Below are positions 37,699 through 49,004 of a stretch of DNA of 64,000 bases, piece after piece. The notes beneath the pieces are model-generated. The model was not told the origin of the DNA, searched no databases, and saw only the letters and a program-made list of their open reading frames with translations. The DNA is from Paramecium sonneborni (Eukaryota > Ciliophora > Oligohymenophorea > Peniculida > Parameciidae). The stretch's first letter is position 1, and every line of letters begins with the position of its first letter. The position numbers and the translations under genes are program-made. Location: positions 434,001 to 498,000 of the forward strand of contig CAJJDN010000050.1 in the NCBI GenBank assembly GCA_905182985.1, read 5' to 3'.

Positions 37699-38402
37699 CT
37701 TGAAATCTATTTTTTTTCTTATTTAATCTAGCATAGATATATCTTATTTTTCATTGGTTCTCTCCTCTTTAACATTACATTCAAATTCTTCTAAATCATC
37801 AAGATTAATAGATATCTATGATATATTTAATTTTCTTACTTCTTCATCATCTTCTTCATCACCTCTATCTTTGAATTTACTTACAATAATATATGGCCTA
37901 TTTTATAAATTATCTTTATTATTAAATTTTTCTGAACATACTTCAGTTTATTAATCATCATTTTAATCTTATTTGTTCAGTTCATCAAATTATAGAAGAA
38001 TATTTAATTTCTTAATCTTTCTAAGACATGATTTTGGATTATCCAAACTTCCATCTTTAAAATCATTTTAATATTTTGAATTTTGATCTTCCTTCAAATT
38101 ATTAGGAGTCATTTTTTATTAAGATACTTCTTATAAGTTTTTCCATTCAATTATGCTATAAAAGTGTTCATAATCTTCAAGATCTGAATAATTTTTAGTT
38201 TCTTCATCAGAGGATGTTTAATCATCATACCATCTACTCCTTATTGAACTTGAGATTCTTCTGCTTAATTGTTTTTTCTTTTTTTTACTCAGATATTCAG
38301 ATGGGCATTTATAAATAGAATGAATGATGTTTTTTTCAAAACAAAATGTTACAAATTTAGTCTTCTTTCCATCCTAATCCTCTTTAATCTAATTATCTTG
38401 TA
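37597..38402 (-). CDS. Acidic/Ser-rich protein, C-terminal part, 5' end unresolved
   Basis: A long minus-strand frame, open from about 38463 down to TGA at 37597. Visible segments are a hydrophobic entry (FVTFCFEKNIIHSIYKCPSE), a basic patch (SKKKKKQLSRRISSSIRSRW) and acidic stretches (TSSDEETKNYSDLEDYEHFY and RGDEEDDEEV). No ATG precedes the conserved part in frame, so a first exon is missing from my model, or the start lies beyond an intron I could not place. The coordinates give the part I can support. In copy 1 the retained IES stops this frame early, shortening its C terminus. Function unknown; the charge pattern suggests a disordered nuclear or regulatory protein. Confidence 0.55.
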
Positions 38403-38726
38403 AATATTGGTTAAAAGTTAATTATTAATTTTGGTTCTATAATTTATAATTTAATTTATTCTATAAGTATCATAAATGTATTTAAATATATTTTTATTCA
38501 ATTTGTAACAGAAACGTCAAGGTGGAAATAAAATTATTATAAAATTTTGTAAAATTTAATAAATAATGTTTAATCCATAAAATATTTTATATGCAGTAAA
38601 GAAATTACATAAAATTTATAAGATAAAACAAAGAAAATAGAGCATTAATATCAGATTAAGTTTAATATTATCTTTAATTTGGAAATTAAAAGTTATACTG
38701 AATTGAAACCTTTACAATTAATTAGA

Positions 38727-38792
38727 TTGATTTATAATATTTTATATCTAATTCGAATTCAAGGTTGATTTATAATATTTTATATCTAATTC
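38727..38792 (+). repeat. Short direct repeat, 28-bp unit at 38-bp spacing
   Basis: The 28-base unit beginning TTGATTTATAATATTTTATA occurs at 38727-38754 and again at 38765-38792, followed by related TTCGA sequence. It lies in a non-coding stretch (about 38464-39040) where I see no gene. Confidence 0.8.
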
Positions 38793-39040
38793 TAATTCGA
38801 GAAATTTTTATATGAGTTTAAAAGATTATTATCTTTACTATTTTGGTTGATTGGAACCTTAGTATATTTGTTTGAATGATTAAATAATAAAAAAAAAGTT
38901 AATTATAATATATTGAGTTTTTGGAAAGAAACTAACCAATGTATATTGGTTAATGATCTTTAAAATGAAAGGATTTTAAAAATAAGGAACTCAGAATTTT
39001 ATAAGAAAAGATTTAAAAGTTAGATTAAAAATTCAAAAAA

Positions 39041-39561
39041 ATGTTTAGGCAATTTCACTCCCAAAAATGCCCAATAGAAGTCAATATAGTTCCTATCATT
39101 AATAAAACAAATTAATAAAATTAGAGAGACTCTAAATTATATAAAATTTTTTTGGATCTAATAATTTATATTATACTAGTTCTAATTGCCTATTATGTTG
39201 GATAGAATGAAGAATCAATTTTATTAGTCATTCTAGTTTCAATAATACAAGAATTGATGATACTTTGAAGTTACTTTCTTGTCTTTGCTCAAAAGTCATA
39301 TAAAAGTAATTTAGATTAATTTTTTTAAATTAGGATTATTTAAATCTAAACTAGAATAGTTTGTCATGTTAAGAATATTTTGAATTTGGCTGTAAACTAG
39401 AGTAGAAATAAATTATTATAATTGTGAATTAATCATTTTATGGTAGTTTAGAAATTGTTGAAAACGTCGAGTATTAGTTAGAGACAAAAGATTATTTTAT
39501 GTATAAGTTTAATTCAGTAGAAAAAATGAAAAATATGAGATATTATATAAAATAAATATGA
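39041..39561 (+). CDS. Putative small membrane protein, 161 aa
   Basis: Start MFRQFHSQKCPIEVNIV. A predicted membrane segment (LDLIIYIILVLIAYYVG, about residues 38-54) is followed by another hydrophobic stretch. The model needs a 35-base intron (39225-39259, GTTTCAAT...TTTGAAG), longer than most here and ending AAG, without which TGA comes at 39257. The second exon encodes a soluble tail with repeated Tyr, Glu and Lys. Exons sum to 162 codons. The intron is plausible, not proven. No family recognised. Confidence 0.45.
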
Positions 39562-39712
39562 TAATTTTGGACAATTCAGAGTGAAAAATGTTCTTAAGAA
39601 TTATGAATAGCTAGGAATATAAATTGGAAATTTCTTAGTATATAAAAAAAAATAAATTTTGTTTAAAATGTTTGATATATAAATATATAAGTATAACAAA
39701 AATGTGATTGAT

Positions 39713-40102
39713 TCATTATTTTTAAAAGTTCTTTTAGTTTTTGGTTTAATTCGTTGCAAAGTCTTTCATCTCTTTTTGAAATTTGGAGAATACATTATTA
39801 TGAATTCCTTACTGTGATGGAATAGCTTGAAAAGTAATAAAGTTTGAGAATTATTATTCAGATGGAAGAGTTTAAAAAGAATATTATTATCCAGTTGATA
39901 ATTAAGAAGTTTTTTATCTTTCTTTGAAAACTCCAAACTATTGTTATTTTTGTGGTTGATATTCTTCATCTGAATCAGAAAATGAGACCATTTATTATGG
40001 CTCATCTAAAGGTGAGGCATTCTTAGTATTTTTTGGAGGAGTATTATCAACTTCTAAAGTTTCTACTCTTTCAATTCTTTTACAACATTATCCATTTCCC
40101 AT
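39713..40102 (-). CDS. Small acylation-type protein, 129 aa
   Basis: An uninterrupted frame starting MGNGQCCKRIERVETLEVDN. Gly2 followed by nearby cysteines is a typical dual acylation signal, so membrane anchoring is inferred, as for the two large genes at the left end of the window. The rest is polar and Gln/Ser-rich with an acidic FSDSDEEY patch. No domain recognised. It lies 37 bp downstream of the ion channel stop on the same strand. Confidence 0.7.
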
Positions 40103-40139
40103 TTATATTTATTAATTAATATTAATAATATGATTTTGA

Positions 40140-42596
40140 TCATTTGGGGACAATCTAATGTCTAAGCGGTGGTGTAAAATACTTCTTATGGTTTAATGAA
40201 ATATTTCTAATATGATATATGATTATTACCTCATTTAATTAAAATAGAAAGAATCTATATTCTATGTTGGGAAATAATATTTAAAACTATGAACTTTATC
40301 AATATCAAAGCTATCATTTGGTTTTTCAATACATTATTATTTAAGTTCACTTAATTATGCTTCATCAATTTCAAATTCATCAGCATTAATAATAATATTT
40401 TTTTATTTTGCTTTTCTTCTTTTAGTTTTTTATCTATGTTATGATTTATATTCATTTTTAACAATTTAAGAACCCATAATATTTTTTTAGGATTCAAATG
40501 TAAAATGTGTAAGAGGACAACAATTACTCATATGATCTGTTAAATTACAAGTAAAGCAACTTAATTACTAAATCAATTATATAAATAAATTACCAATAAA
40601 TCATATCTTTTACCAAGCATAACTGAATCTTTTAATTAACAATATCTTTCATAATCTGCTTCAAACTTAAGAAGTGTATTAATAAATGTTGAACGATTTA
40701 TTTAATATAATGTTGTTTAAGTTTTTGTTTTAGCAGAACATTACCTTCCATCTCCAGTAATAAATGAATATTATCCAAAGACTGCTCCATTTTTTAAATG
40801 TGCAATCAAAGGTTAAGATGCATTACTACTATTAATAAATAAATCAACTTATCCTTCTTTCAAAATATATAATGAATAATCATCATTGATTGTTTCTTTA
40901 TCAAGAAATATAGTTTCATCAGCTGCAAAATATACTTCTCTTAATTCTTCAGATAATTCCTTAATAAACTCAAAAGTAAAATTATCACTCATCCAAGGAA
41001 TCTTAATTAAATCCATTCCATATGATTCAAACATTAATTCTTATCTTAATGATGGAGCTAACGAACCTATAACTACTTATTCTAATTTCTATTCTCTGGC
41101 TCTTTATTTATCCCAAATATGATCCAAATATTTTCTTATCTTAGCCTATAATGATACTGATATCTATTTATCTCTCATAAATCTATTTATTGCTATTAAA
41201 TGTCTATATTTTATAATATAATCAATTACTTCTAAAACTTTTTCTTGCTTGCCTTATACTCTAAATATACTTCTTATATTGTCTAAACATTTAATGCAAA
41301 TAAAAATATTGCTATTAACATAGCCATCGTACTTATCAAAATCTCTAAAGGATTAGCTGGAGTAATATCTCCATATGATACTGTTGTTAATGTTGCAACT
41401 GACCAATATAATGATAAAAAGTATTAAGATTAAAGTGATTTACTATAAATATCACCATTGAACATATCATTTTCCAACCATGTTCCCCAATCAAAATTAT
41501 CCTCATCTTCCTATTTCAAATCGTACATATATATTCCAGCACGATAAAATAATGCTGCATTTAACTATACTATTATCAGAATCTCAACTATTATCTTAAA
41601 TATTAAATATATTGTTTTAGATTTATGATGTAATTGAACTCTCTCTTAATATCTTTGATCATATACTGAAAGCTTATAAAACTTTAAAAAGAATAAGTAT
41701 CTTAATATTGTTGACTCATTTACTTAATCTGAAATGAGACAAAGATACAAAATAAAGAGTGGAATAAAATCAAAAAAAAAACCAGTTTTTAAATAATTTA
41801 TGTACACTTATCTTTTATTCTTTACATATTCTCCTCTTTCAAAATATGATACATGCATCTCTATTAGAATGTCTATTGTCATACAAAGAGTGTAAATAAT
41901 ATTTAATAAGCCAGTATACCCTTATTTCCATTAATCCCAATACCATTCTTAATCACCTTCGTTTTTGGAAAAATAAAGATTTATTACTAGAAAGTAAAAA
42001 TAGGTTATTAAACACAGAGACATAAAAATGCTCCATAAATTTAACCAATTTGATGATGGTTCAATTACTGAAATTTTGGAACTGTAATAAATTAAAATAT
42101 TTTTACAAAAATCTAATAATCCATTAATTGGATAATTTTGATTTCTCATTCTCTATTGTTGAGAATTTCTACTTGTTTATTATTTCTATAGCATTCTTTG
42201 TATATTTATTTTTAATCCAATGGCTACTTTTATCATCTATTAATTTAAGATGATTGCTTAATTGAATCCCCCATTCTTGTACATTTATCTACTATTACTG
42301 TTCTCGCTACACACCTGATTTCTACTCTAATTGGTTTAGGATCTTCATATTTATCCCATCATTACGGATTCATTTGCAAACTAATTCTTTGATATTGGCA
42401 ATTTGTCTTGCTCTAAAAGAGAAGCTGTTGGGTCTTCATTTGTTGAATTCACATTTAATTTTGGCATCACAAACGAAAATGATTCTGCATTTAGTTTTTT
42501 CTTATTTAGGGCAGCATGTTTTCTAAAGGCATACATGTAGAATTTATCAAATATTAATTAATCATTTATGGTCAACTTTTCACACTTATATAACAT
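40140..42596 (-). CDS. Cyclic-nucleotide-gated K+ channel, 778 aa
   Basis: Six exons sum to 779 codons. Introns: 42343-42365 (23), 42151-42172 (22), 41204-41229 (26), 40568-40593 (26) and 40207-40229 (23). Start MLYKCEKLTINDQL; a second in-frame ATG is at 42536. S1 is about residues 180-205 (LWSIFMSLCLITYFYFLVIN), with further membrane segments to about 400. The pore carries the K+ selectivity filter TLTTVSYGDITP (about 385). A C-linker leads into a cNMP-binding domain (about 530-650: LYILKEGQVDLF, then GAVFGQYSFITGDGRQC). Such channels pass K+ and respond to voltage or cyclic nucleotides; in Paramecium they set ciliary membrane potential. The second intron needs a TAGAG acceptor. The family is greatly expanded in ciliates, so the individual role is unknown. 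Confidence 0.94.
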
Positions 42597-42834
42597 TAGA
42601 ATATTTATAAAAAAATATGACCAAAATTTATTTACTTTATCATATTGTTTATTCTCTTTAATTCTTAAAAATCTTAATAACAATTAAGTTTAATTATTTA
42701 TAAACTATTTTTATTTTTTATTATACAATTAACATAAACCTTAAAATTTAAGAATGTATTATTCCATCTAAATTTAAAATGCACAAAAAGTATTCTTTAT
42801 ATTATTTTACAGATGTATAATTCTTATATATCAC

Positions 42835-44145
42835 TCAACGTTTCTTTTAATTAAATTTTAAGCTTTCCATTATCTATTATTATATGTATTTTTCTTCTTC
42901 CGATATACCTTCAATATCGAATTCCTAATTGTCATGATTCTAAGGAATTCTAGCTGCTGGTATCATAGGTTAAGGAGGAGCTACTTTCTATATTGGTGGT
43001 GGTTATTACTAATTTTATTCATGAGACTTTTAATTAAATTATTATTATAGAAGGTACTCTTCTGAACTTATTCCAAATTCTTCTTCTAATTCCATTTATT
43101 TTTGAATTTCTCTTGCTATAGCTGTATCTGGTCTTTTTAAATCAGTTCTTTTATTTTAATTATTAAATTGTTATTAACTTTTTTAAATTTATGAGTAGCT
43201 AGAAGTATTTTATTTTTATTATTACTATGTTTGTGGCTAAATTGATTACTATTATTTATTAATATATTATTATCTTTCATATTAATTATCAAAATAAGCT
43301 TTTTCTTCTTTTTAAGAATTGTTCTACTGTCTTTAATTTTATGTTTAATTAGTTTATTATTTTTGTTAGGATATCTAAGTTGTAATCTATTATTAAGGTT
43401 AATTTCTAGAAGCTGTTTAATTATTTGAAGAAGGTGGTCTAAATCCATCTTTTTATTTATTATTTTTATCTTCATCTTTAAGTTGGTATTAAGTTTTACC
43501 TTCTCTAGCTGCTTAATTATATTTATATCCAGAAACTTATGGTCTAGTTTATTGTTGTTATTAAACAAATTATTTTTCTTGAGTTTAACTTTAAGATTGA
43601 TATTATTATTATGTTTCCTTTTTGCTATTAAATTTCTATTAATCTATTCTATCATCAAATTTATCATAATTAGGTTTATCAAAAATTTCTTAACTAGTTG
43701 GTTTTTTCTGAATTAAAGATGGTTCAACCTTTGCTTTAGGTTAACAAGTTTTCAGATGATTTTAATAATCTTTAATCATGACATAATTATTGCATATTTC
43801 ACATTTTTATGTTCTACTCCCACATTAATTTTCATGTTAAAATATTTAATCAATTGGAAATGATAGATCACAATGCATACATTACTTTGGTTTCTTGATA
43901 CATTTATGCTTTTTTAAATCTATTTATATATTATTAAAGAAACCTTCAAATTCCTATGAACAATGTTAACATTTTTCTTTTTTGTGATACTCTTCCTCAT
44001 GACTTTCTGGATCATTTTTATCATAAAATTGACCACATTTAAGACATTTTATATTGTTACGTAAACAATATGTTTCATGTAACATATGTTTTGATTCTGC
44101 AATTGGTTGTCTGCAATTTGAACATTGAATGGTAATTTCGTTCAT
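42835..44145 (-). CDS. TRAF-type zinc finger, Gln-rich protein with UIM-like end, 436 aa
   Basis: No introns. Start MNEITIQCSNCRQPI. The first 155 residues hold a run of Cys/His fingers of the TRAF/XAF1 kind: CSNC..H..C, CLKC..H..H, CQHC..H..C, CMHC..H..C and CEICNNY..H..C. Residues about 160-370 are a very Gln/Asn-rich linker, most of it encoded by TAA/TAG. The C terminus, SEEEKYIQQQIMESLKF, resembles a ubiquitin-interacting motif. Zinc fingers plus a UIM would suit a ubiquitin-signalling adaptor; that is inference. There is no RING domain to make it a ligase. It starts 13 bp from the stop of the upstream RAP gene. Confidence 0.85.
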
Positions 44146-44158
44146 TAATATATTTAAA

Positions 44159-47100
44159 TCAATTATAACGAAATATAAATTTTTATTTCAAAATATCCAA
44201 CATCTATTTGCTATCTGGATGATAGACATTATAATCTATAAACACAATTTAATAACCAAGTCTTGAGAAATATTCTGCTGATCTTTCAGTATCCACTGTA
44301 TATATTTTCTCTAACCCTCTAATTAAACGAGGATATTCTTCTAAAAAGACTGCTATTTTCTATTTTAAACAAACAAAATCAAGAATATGTGGATAATCAC
44401 TATAATTAATTATCCATTCATTTGAATCAAGTTTAAGAGATTACCATATTAATTCCTTAAAATGAGTGTGTTATATCACATTCTCACTTTTTTAAGATAC
44501 TTTCCAATATGTATTATTCTCTGAATTACAATATGCTTCTTCTATTGTGTATTCATCATATGGATTTTTCAATATTGGTGATAATATAGAATGTGGTTTT
44601 GGACGTATAAAATTAAACATTGATATAATTCCTTAATATGTTCTATTTCTATAAAGTTATTTTCTTGATCTTTCTAGATGTGACTTCTTTATTTGTCCTT
44701 CCACTTTATCAATAAATTCTTAAGGATTCTTACAAGAATTATAAATTTGATCTATTCTTGATTTATTAATTAATATTATAGATTTTATATCTTCACTAAA
44801 TAAATTAGGCCAAATTTGATTCAATTAAATTAAATGTTCTAATAGATTAGGCATATAAATAAGATTATTAATAAATTTCAGCATTTATGGAGTTTTAAAT
44901 ATTTTTGTTTATGGTTAAAATTCAGGAATATAAATAGATGCAAAATATAATGCTTCTATAAAAGTAAGAATTGGATCTAATATAGTAATTCTTTTGTTTA
45001 TTTTAGAAGTTTAGATTCTTTAAAATCCATTTTTCTATAAAATGTTTTATAAAGCATAGAATTTATTTTTTAGATTAGCAATAAATAATTATTAATTTTG
45101 ATGATTTTGAACTTCTTAATTTTTATGATTGTTTTAATAATATGGTAAGATTTCTGAATATTCAGCATCATTAAATTCAATTTCAACATCTAATTCCATA
45201 TTTGGATCAAAAGCATCTTCAAAAATTAACAATTCTTCTTCTTTTACATTGTTAAGGTAAGAAATGAAAGCATTTCTAATAAATATTTCTACATCATCAA
45301 TCATAATTCGATCACTTAGAATAGATCGAAATCCTTTTATTGAGTTGCTGTTCAATAAATAAATGATTTGCTTAATATCATTCTTTGAGGTTTTGTAATT
45401 GTATTATTTCTAACAGTATTTTAATGATAAAGAGTATAACTATGGAGAGAAATACTTAAAATATTCTATGATTTATTTAATAATTAAATACATGATAATG
45501 CATAAATAGTATAATCAACCTTGAATTCACTTTAATAAATAGAACTGGATATTAGATAATTGAGAGTTCTTTGGATTAATTTAAAATCTTCTGGTGAATA
45601 AAGCCAATATAATTTTTTAGCAATATCTTTACCATTTAAATTTCTATGCACAATAAAATTGTAATTCTTATTAAACATTTTCTCAAAACTTATTAAATAT
45701 AGAATTTAATTCATACATTTTAGCATACGCAATCTTAATTTGAGTGTATTATTCTTCACTTAAAAAATTATAGTGATTAGTAATAATAAGTTAAGAAAAC
45801 TCATGTTTAATAATCTCTGAAGCAACAAGTTCAAAATTACTTAGTCTTTGTAAATATTTATTAAATAAGTAATCTATGAAGCCTGGTTGTAATCCTAAAT
45901 CATAAGGAGAAGTAGCACAATGATCAAATACAGTCATTATACATTTAAATTAAAGCAATGTTAATGATTCAGCAAATTGATCATCCATTTTTAAGTTTTT
46001 GATAAATTATTAAAGTATGTCAGAATTCAAAAAACCTGCTTAGATAGATAATCTCATATATTCAATTTATTGAATCTTATTAAGTTTATCAAAGACATTG
46101 AGTCCATTTAATAACAGGTTTTATGCTATTATTGAATAATAAGCTGGTAACATTTAAGCTTCTTTACTTAAATAAGAAACGAGCATATTCTCACTAAAAG
46201 ACATTTAATTAGCAACAAATCTTTCTAAGACTTCCATTTATACTTATTTTTAAATTTCAAATTGCAAGTCTTTTTTAATATAAGCTGAAAACAACTATTC
46301 TTAATTGAAAGTCTTATAATTTTGACGAACATAATAATTGAGATTTTCGCTCTATAATATTATGGATAAATACAGCATCATTTTTCAAACTCCTTTCAAT
46401 ATTTATTTGTATTCCAGAAGTATTGTTAAAGAATTTCATCCATTATTTACTGCTAGATACAGTTTCTGCTGTTGTTGAAAAGAGTTATCTAATTTTTAAG
46501 ATCATGAGTTAATTATCACAAATATATTTATTTTAATAATTCTTTTGCTTCATTACTCTTATTGGCAAGTTCTTACAATCTCTTTTTGTGTACTCCAATA
46601 TTGGCTATATTTTTAATGAACTCTAAATTTCTAGTCATCACAATAGACAATAATCTTAAATGACTAATCTATATTGTGTCTAATAATCTTTTGTAAAATT
46701 CTACTGAGAATCTACTTTCTGGATACATTATGTGAAATGTTTCTAAATATTACATCATTGATCTTAAGAGTCCTTGATGTTTTGTGATATCTTGATTAAA
46801 TATTATTAATAATTAAATAACCTTCTTTTCAACTATTTCATTAAAATAAGGTAATCCAGATTAAATCATGTAATTTTGAGCAAGTTTAAATGCAAATTAA
46901 AGTATTATGAGTTTACCCATTTACATACATTTATTAAGTAAATTTGTAATTTCTTTTATTGCATTTTCTTTATTTAAATTTTAACAAATCAAATTGAGTA
47001 ATTATTTAGGTTAATCTTATGACACATCATTTATTAAATCAAAATTCATGATTAAATAACCCATTAAATTTGCATCAATATTTAGAGTATCTAAATACTA

Positions 47101-47841
47101 TATTGCTTCAAATAATATTTCTTCATTTTATAGTAAAATTAATTCTTTCTAAATTTCATCCTATTATGGCAAATTACGATTCTTGATCATCCAACTAAAA
47201 TTCACCAAACATTATACTGGAAGAGGTTTGAAGTTATATAAATAATTTTTAAGTCTTGGGATTACTGTATTCAAAAAATAATTATTTATTTCATATTTCT
47301 CAAGATTACCTAATATTAAAATACACTTTATATATTTAAATTAATTACATGTTCAATAATTAACAAATTATTATGATTTGCTAATAAAATTTCTAATATC
47401 TAAGGGGCCTTTGTATTAATAAAATAATGACTTGCATCATTACTCTAAACTATGAATGCAATAATTTTGGTCAAATCTATCTATTCTTATATCTTCTAAT
47501 ATATATACTAATTATAATTCTGTTAATTGCCTGTAATTATGTAACACTTCAACCAAATCATCTAAGATACCCCAATAGTATAATAAATATGCAAAATTAA
47601 TATCATCCTAATCTTCTTCCAACAAGTTCAATAAAGAAATGAATCCTTCATTCAAAAATTAATAGTCTTATAACATTTTTGATATTTCTTATACACCTTT
47701 TGATCTTACGAATTACTTTCTTTTCACCTCGAAAATCTTATTACGTACTAGATTAAGCAAATGAAAATTTACTTTGTTAAGAATGCATTTGAGCCATTCT
47801 TTCTCTTTTTGTGTGTAATAAACTTAGAGTGTCTTTTTCAT
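44159..47841 (-). CDS. RAP-domain helical-repeat protein, 1172 aa
   Basis: Seven exons sum to 1173 codons. Introns: 47520-47547 (28), 47326-47348 (23), 46489-46519 (31), 46352-46373 (22), 45689-45716 (28) and 45383-45414 (32). Start MKKTLQVYYTQKEKEWLKC. About 1000 residues of helical repeats resemble FAST-kinase or OPR-like arrays. The C-terminal 75 residues look like a RAP domain: KIAVFLEE, then about 20 residues on ERSAEYFSRLGYQIVFIDYN. RAP proteins usually act on RNA in mitochondria or plastids, so a mitochondrial RNA-processing role is likely but inferred. No clear targeting peptide is visible. The first intron (CAG acceptor) and the last (AAAG acceptor) are the weakest. Confidence 0.78.
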
Positions 47842-47858
47842 TCATTTTATAAATAAAC

Positions 47859-48820
47859 TCATTTAATAATTTTTTTCTTTAAAAAGTACATTAAACCTAA
47901 TACTATGGCCACTCCGAAAGTAGATATTTTAAATATATCAATATTCTTTCCAAGTTTCTAATAATCTAACGCTTCTTTTTAAGCCAGAATTCTTGCCTAA
48001 CTCATTCTATTTAAATTATATTTTGAAATCAACTAAATTATTATACTAAATTTATTACATCTTCTGTTATTGCTTCTGCATCTTGTATTCTCAACTATTA
48101 AAAGAAATGTTACATTAAATTCTATTTCCCAATATAATATGCTTAACAATTTAGTTTTTAATACGGGAAATTGATGTCTGCATTCAATATTAATATTGGA
48201 TGTATATTTGGATTATATTTGGTTATGTAATCACTTAATTTTGTCTCTTATTTATTTAATTAGTACTTTAGTATATTTAATTTCATTCTGAATTAGAGTC
48301 TACAATCGATTAAGAGTATACGAAGAAGCTTTAATCTTTACGATGAATAATAATATATCACCTTTTTTCACTTCTATTTTAATATCATTTAAAAGGACCC
48401 AAGAATTGATTTGACAAATTGGAATATCATCTGAAAATGATGATGTTAATACAGATCTATATAGTTTCTTCTTTGTTGAAGATGATTTCTTTCTAAATCA
48501 ATTTACATTTAATACTCCTCATTTTCTTAATAATCATATTTCTTAATTTAATTTTGTAATAATTGTATTGCACTTTCAAGTTTGAAATCACATTAACAAA
48601 ACATATATCTATTAGGTTTCACATGTACACTGCGTTTCTATTAAAATAGTAATTAGACATCTATTTTAGCTCCTAATCTATGTCGTATAGCTAATTCTGA
48701 TTAACAAACAAATTGCGGAATAGTATCTCCAACTAGATGTAAAAAATAAGTGTTTAAAAAGTCTGATTCATTTACTGAAAGGAAATCTTAATATGATTTT
48801 TCAGATTTGTGGCTTTGCAT
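47859..48820 (-). CDS. Tail-anchored protein of unknown function, 296 aa
   Basis: Start MQSHKSEKSYQDFLSVNESD. Three introns: 48493-48515 (23), 48300-48321 (22) and 48033-48058 (26). Exons sum to 297 codons. Reading without the 22-base intron makes the 3' part look like a separate gene starting at 48286; splicing joins them. The body is soluble and mixed. The C terminus has one membrane segment, FGVAIVLGLMYFLKKKIIK, with a basic end, typical of tail-anchored proteins of mitochondria or ER. No family recognised. It lies 17 bp downstream of the RAP gene start. Confidence 0.75.
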
Positions 48821-49004
48821 TAATAATATGTTATAATAATAATTATAATTAGTTATTATGCATGCAGACATACAAATATATGATTACACAATAAAAAATT
48901 CTCAAAGTGGTTCAGTCATTTAAACTGATTTATCACAACTTTTTTCATTCGTCTCATTATAATAATAACATTAGCTCCCAATACTCAATCTTGTATTTCC
49001 TTAT

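Larger units (their letters stand above)
34402..38402. repeat. One locus written three times across N gaps
   Basis: Copy 1 is 34402-35907. A run of 64 Ns (35908-35971) is followed by copy 2 (35972-36987, equal to 34800-35907 minus 92 bp). A single N at 36988 is followed by copy 3 (36989-38402, equal to 34402-35907 minus the same 92 bp). Apart from those 92 bp the copies appear identical. Copy 3 alone continues into new sequence. Read as unmerged overlapping contigs, one of them carrying an unexcised IES. Confidence 0.9.

Noticed and set aside
48231..48286. Two overlapping same-strand genes (one ending at 48231, one starting at 48286)
   Set aside because: A 22-base GTATAC...TGTAG intron at 48300-48321 joins them into one 296-aa frame with consistent phase.
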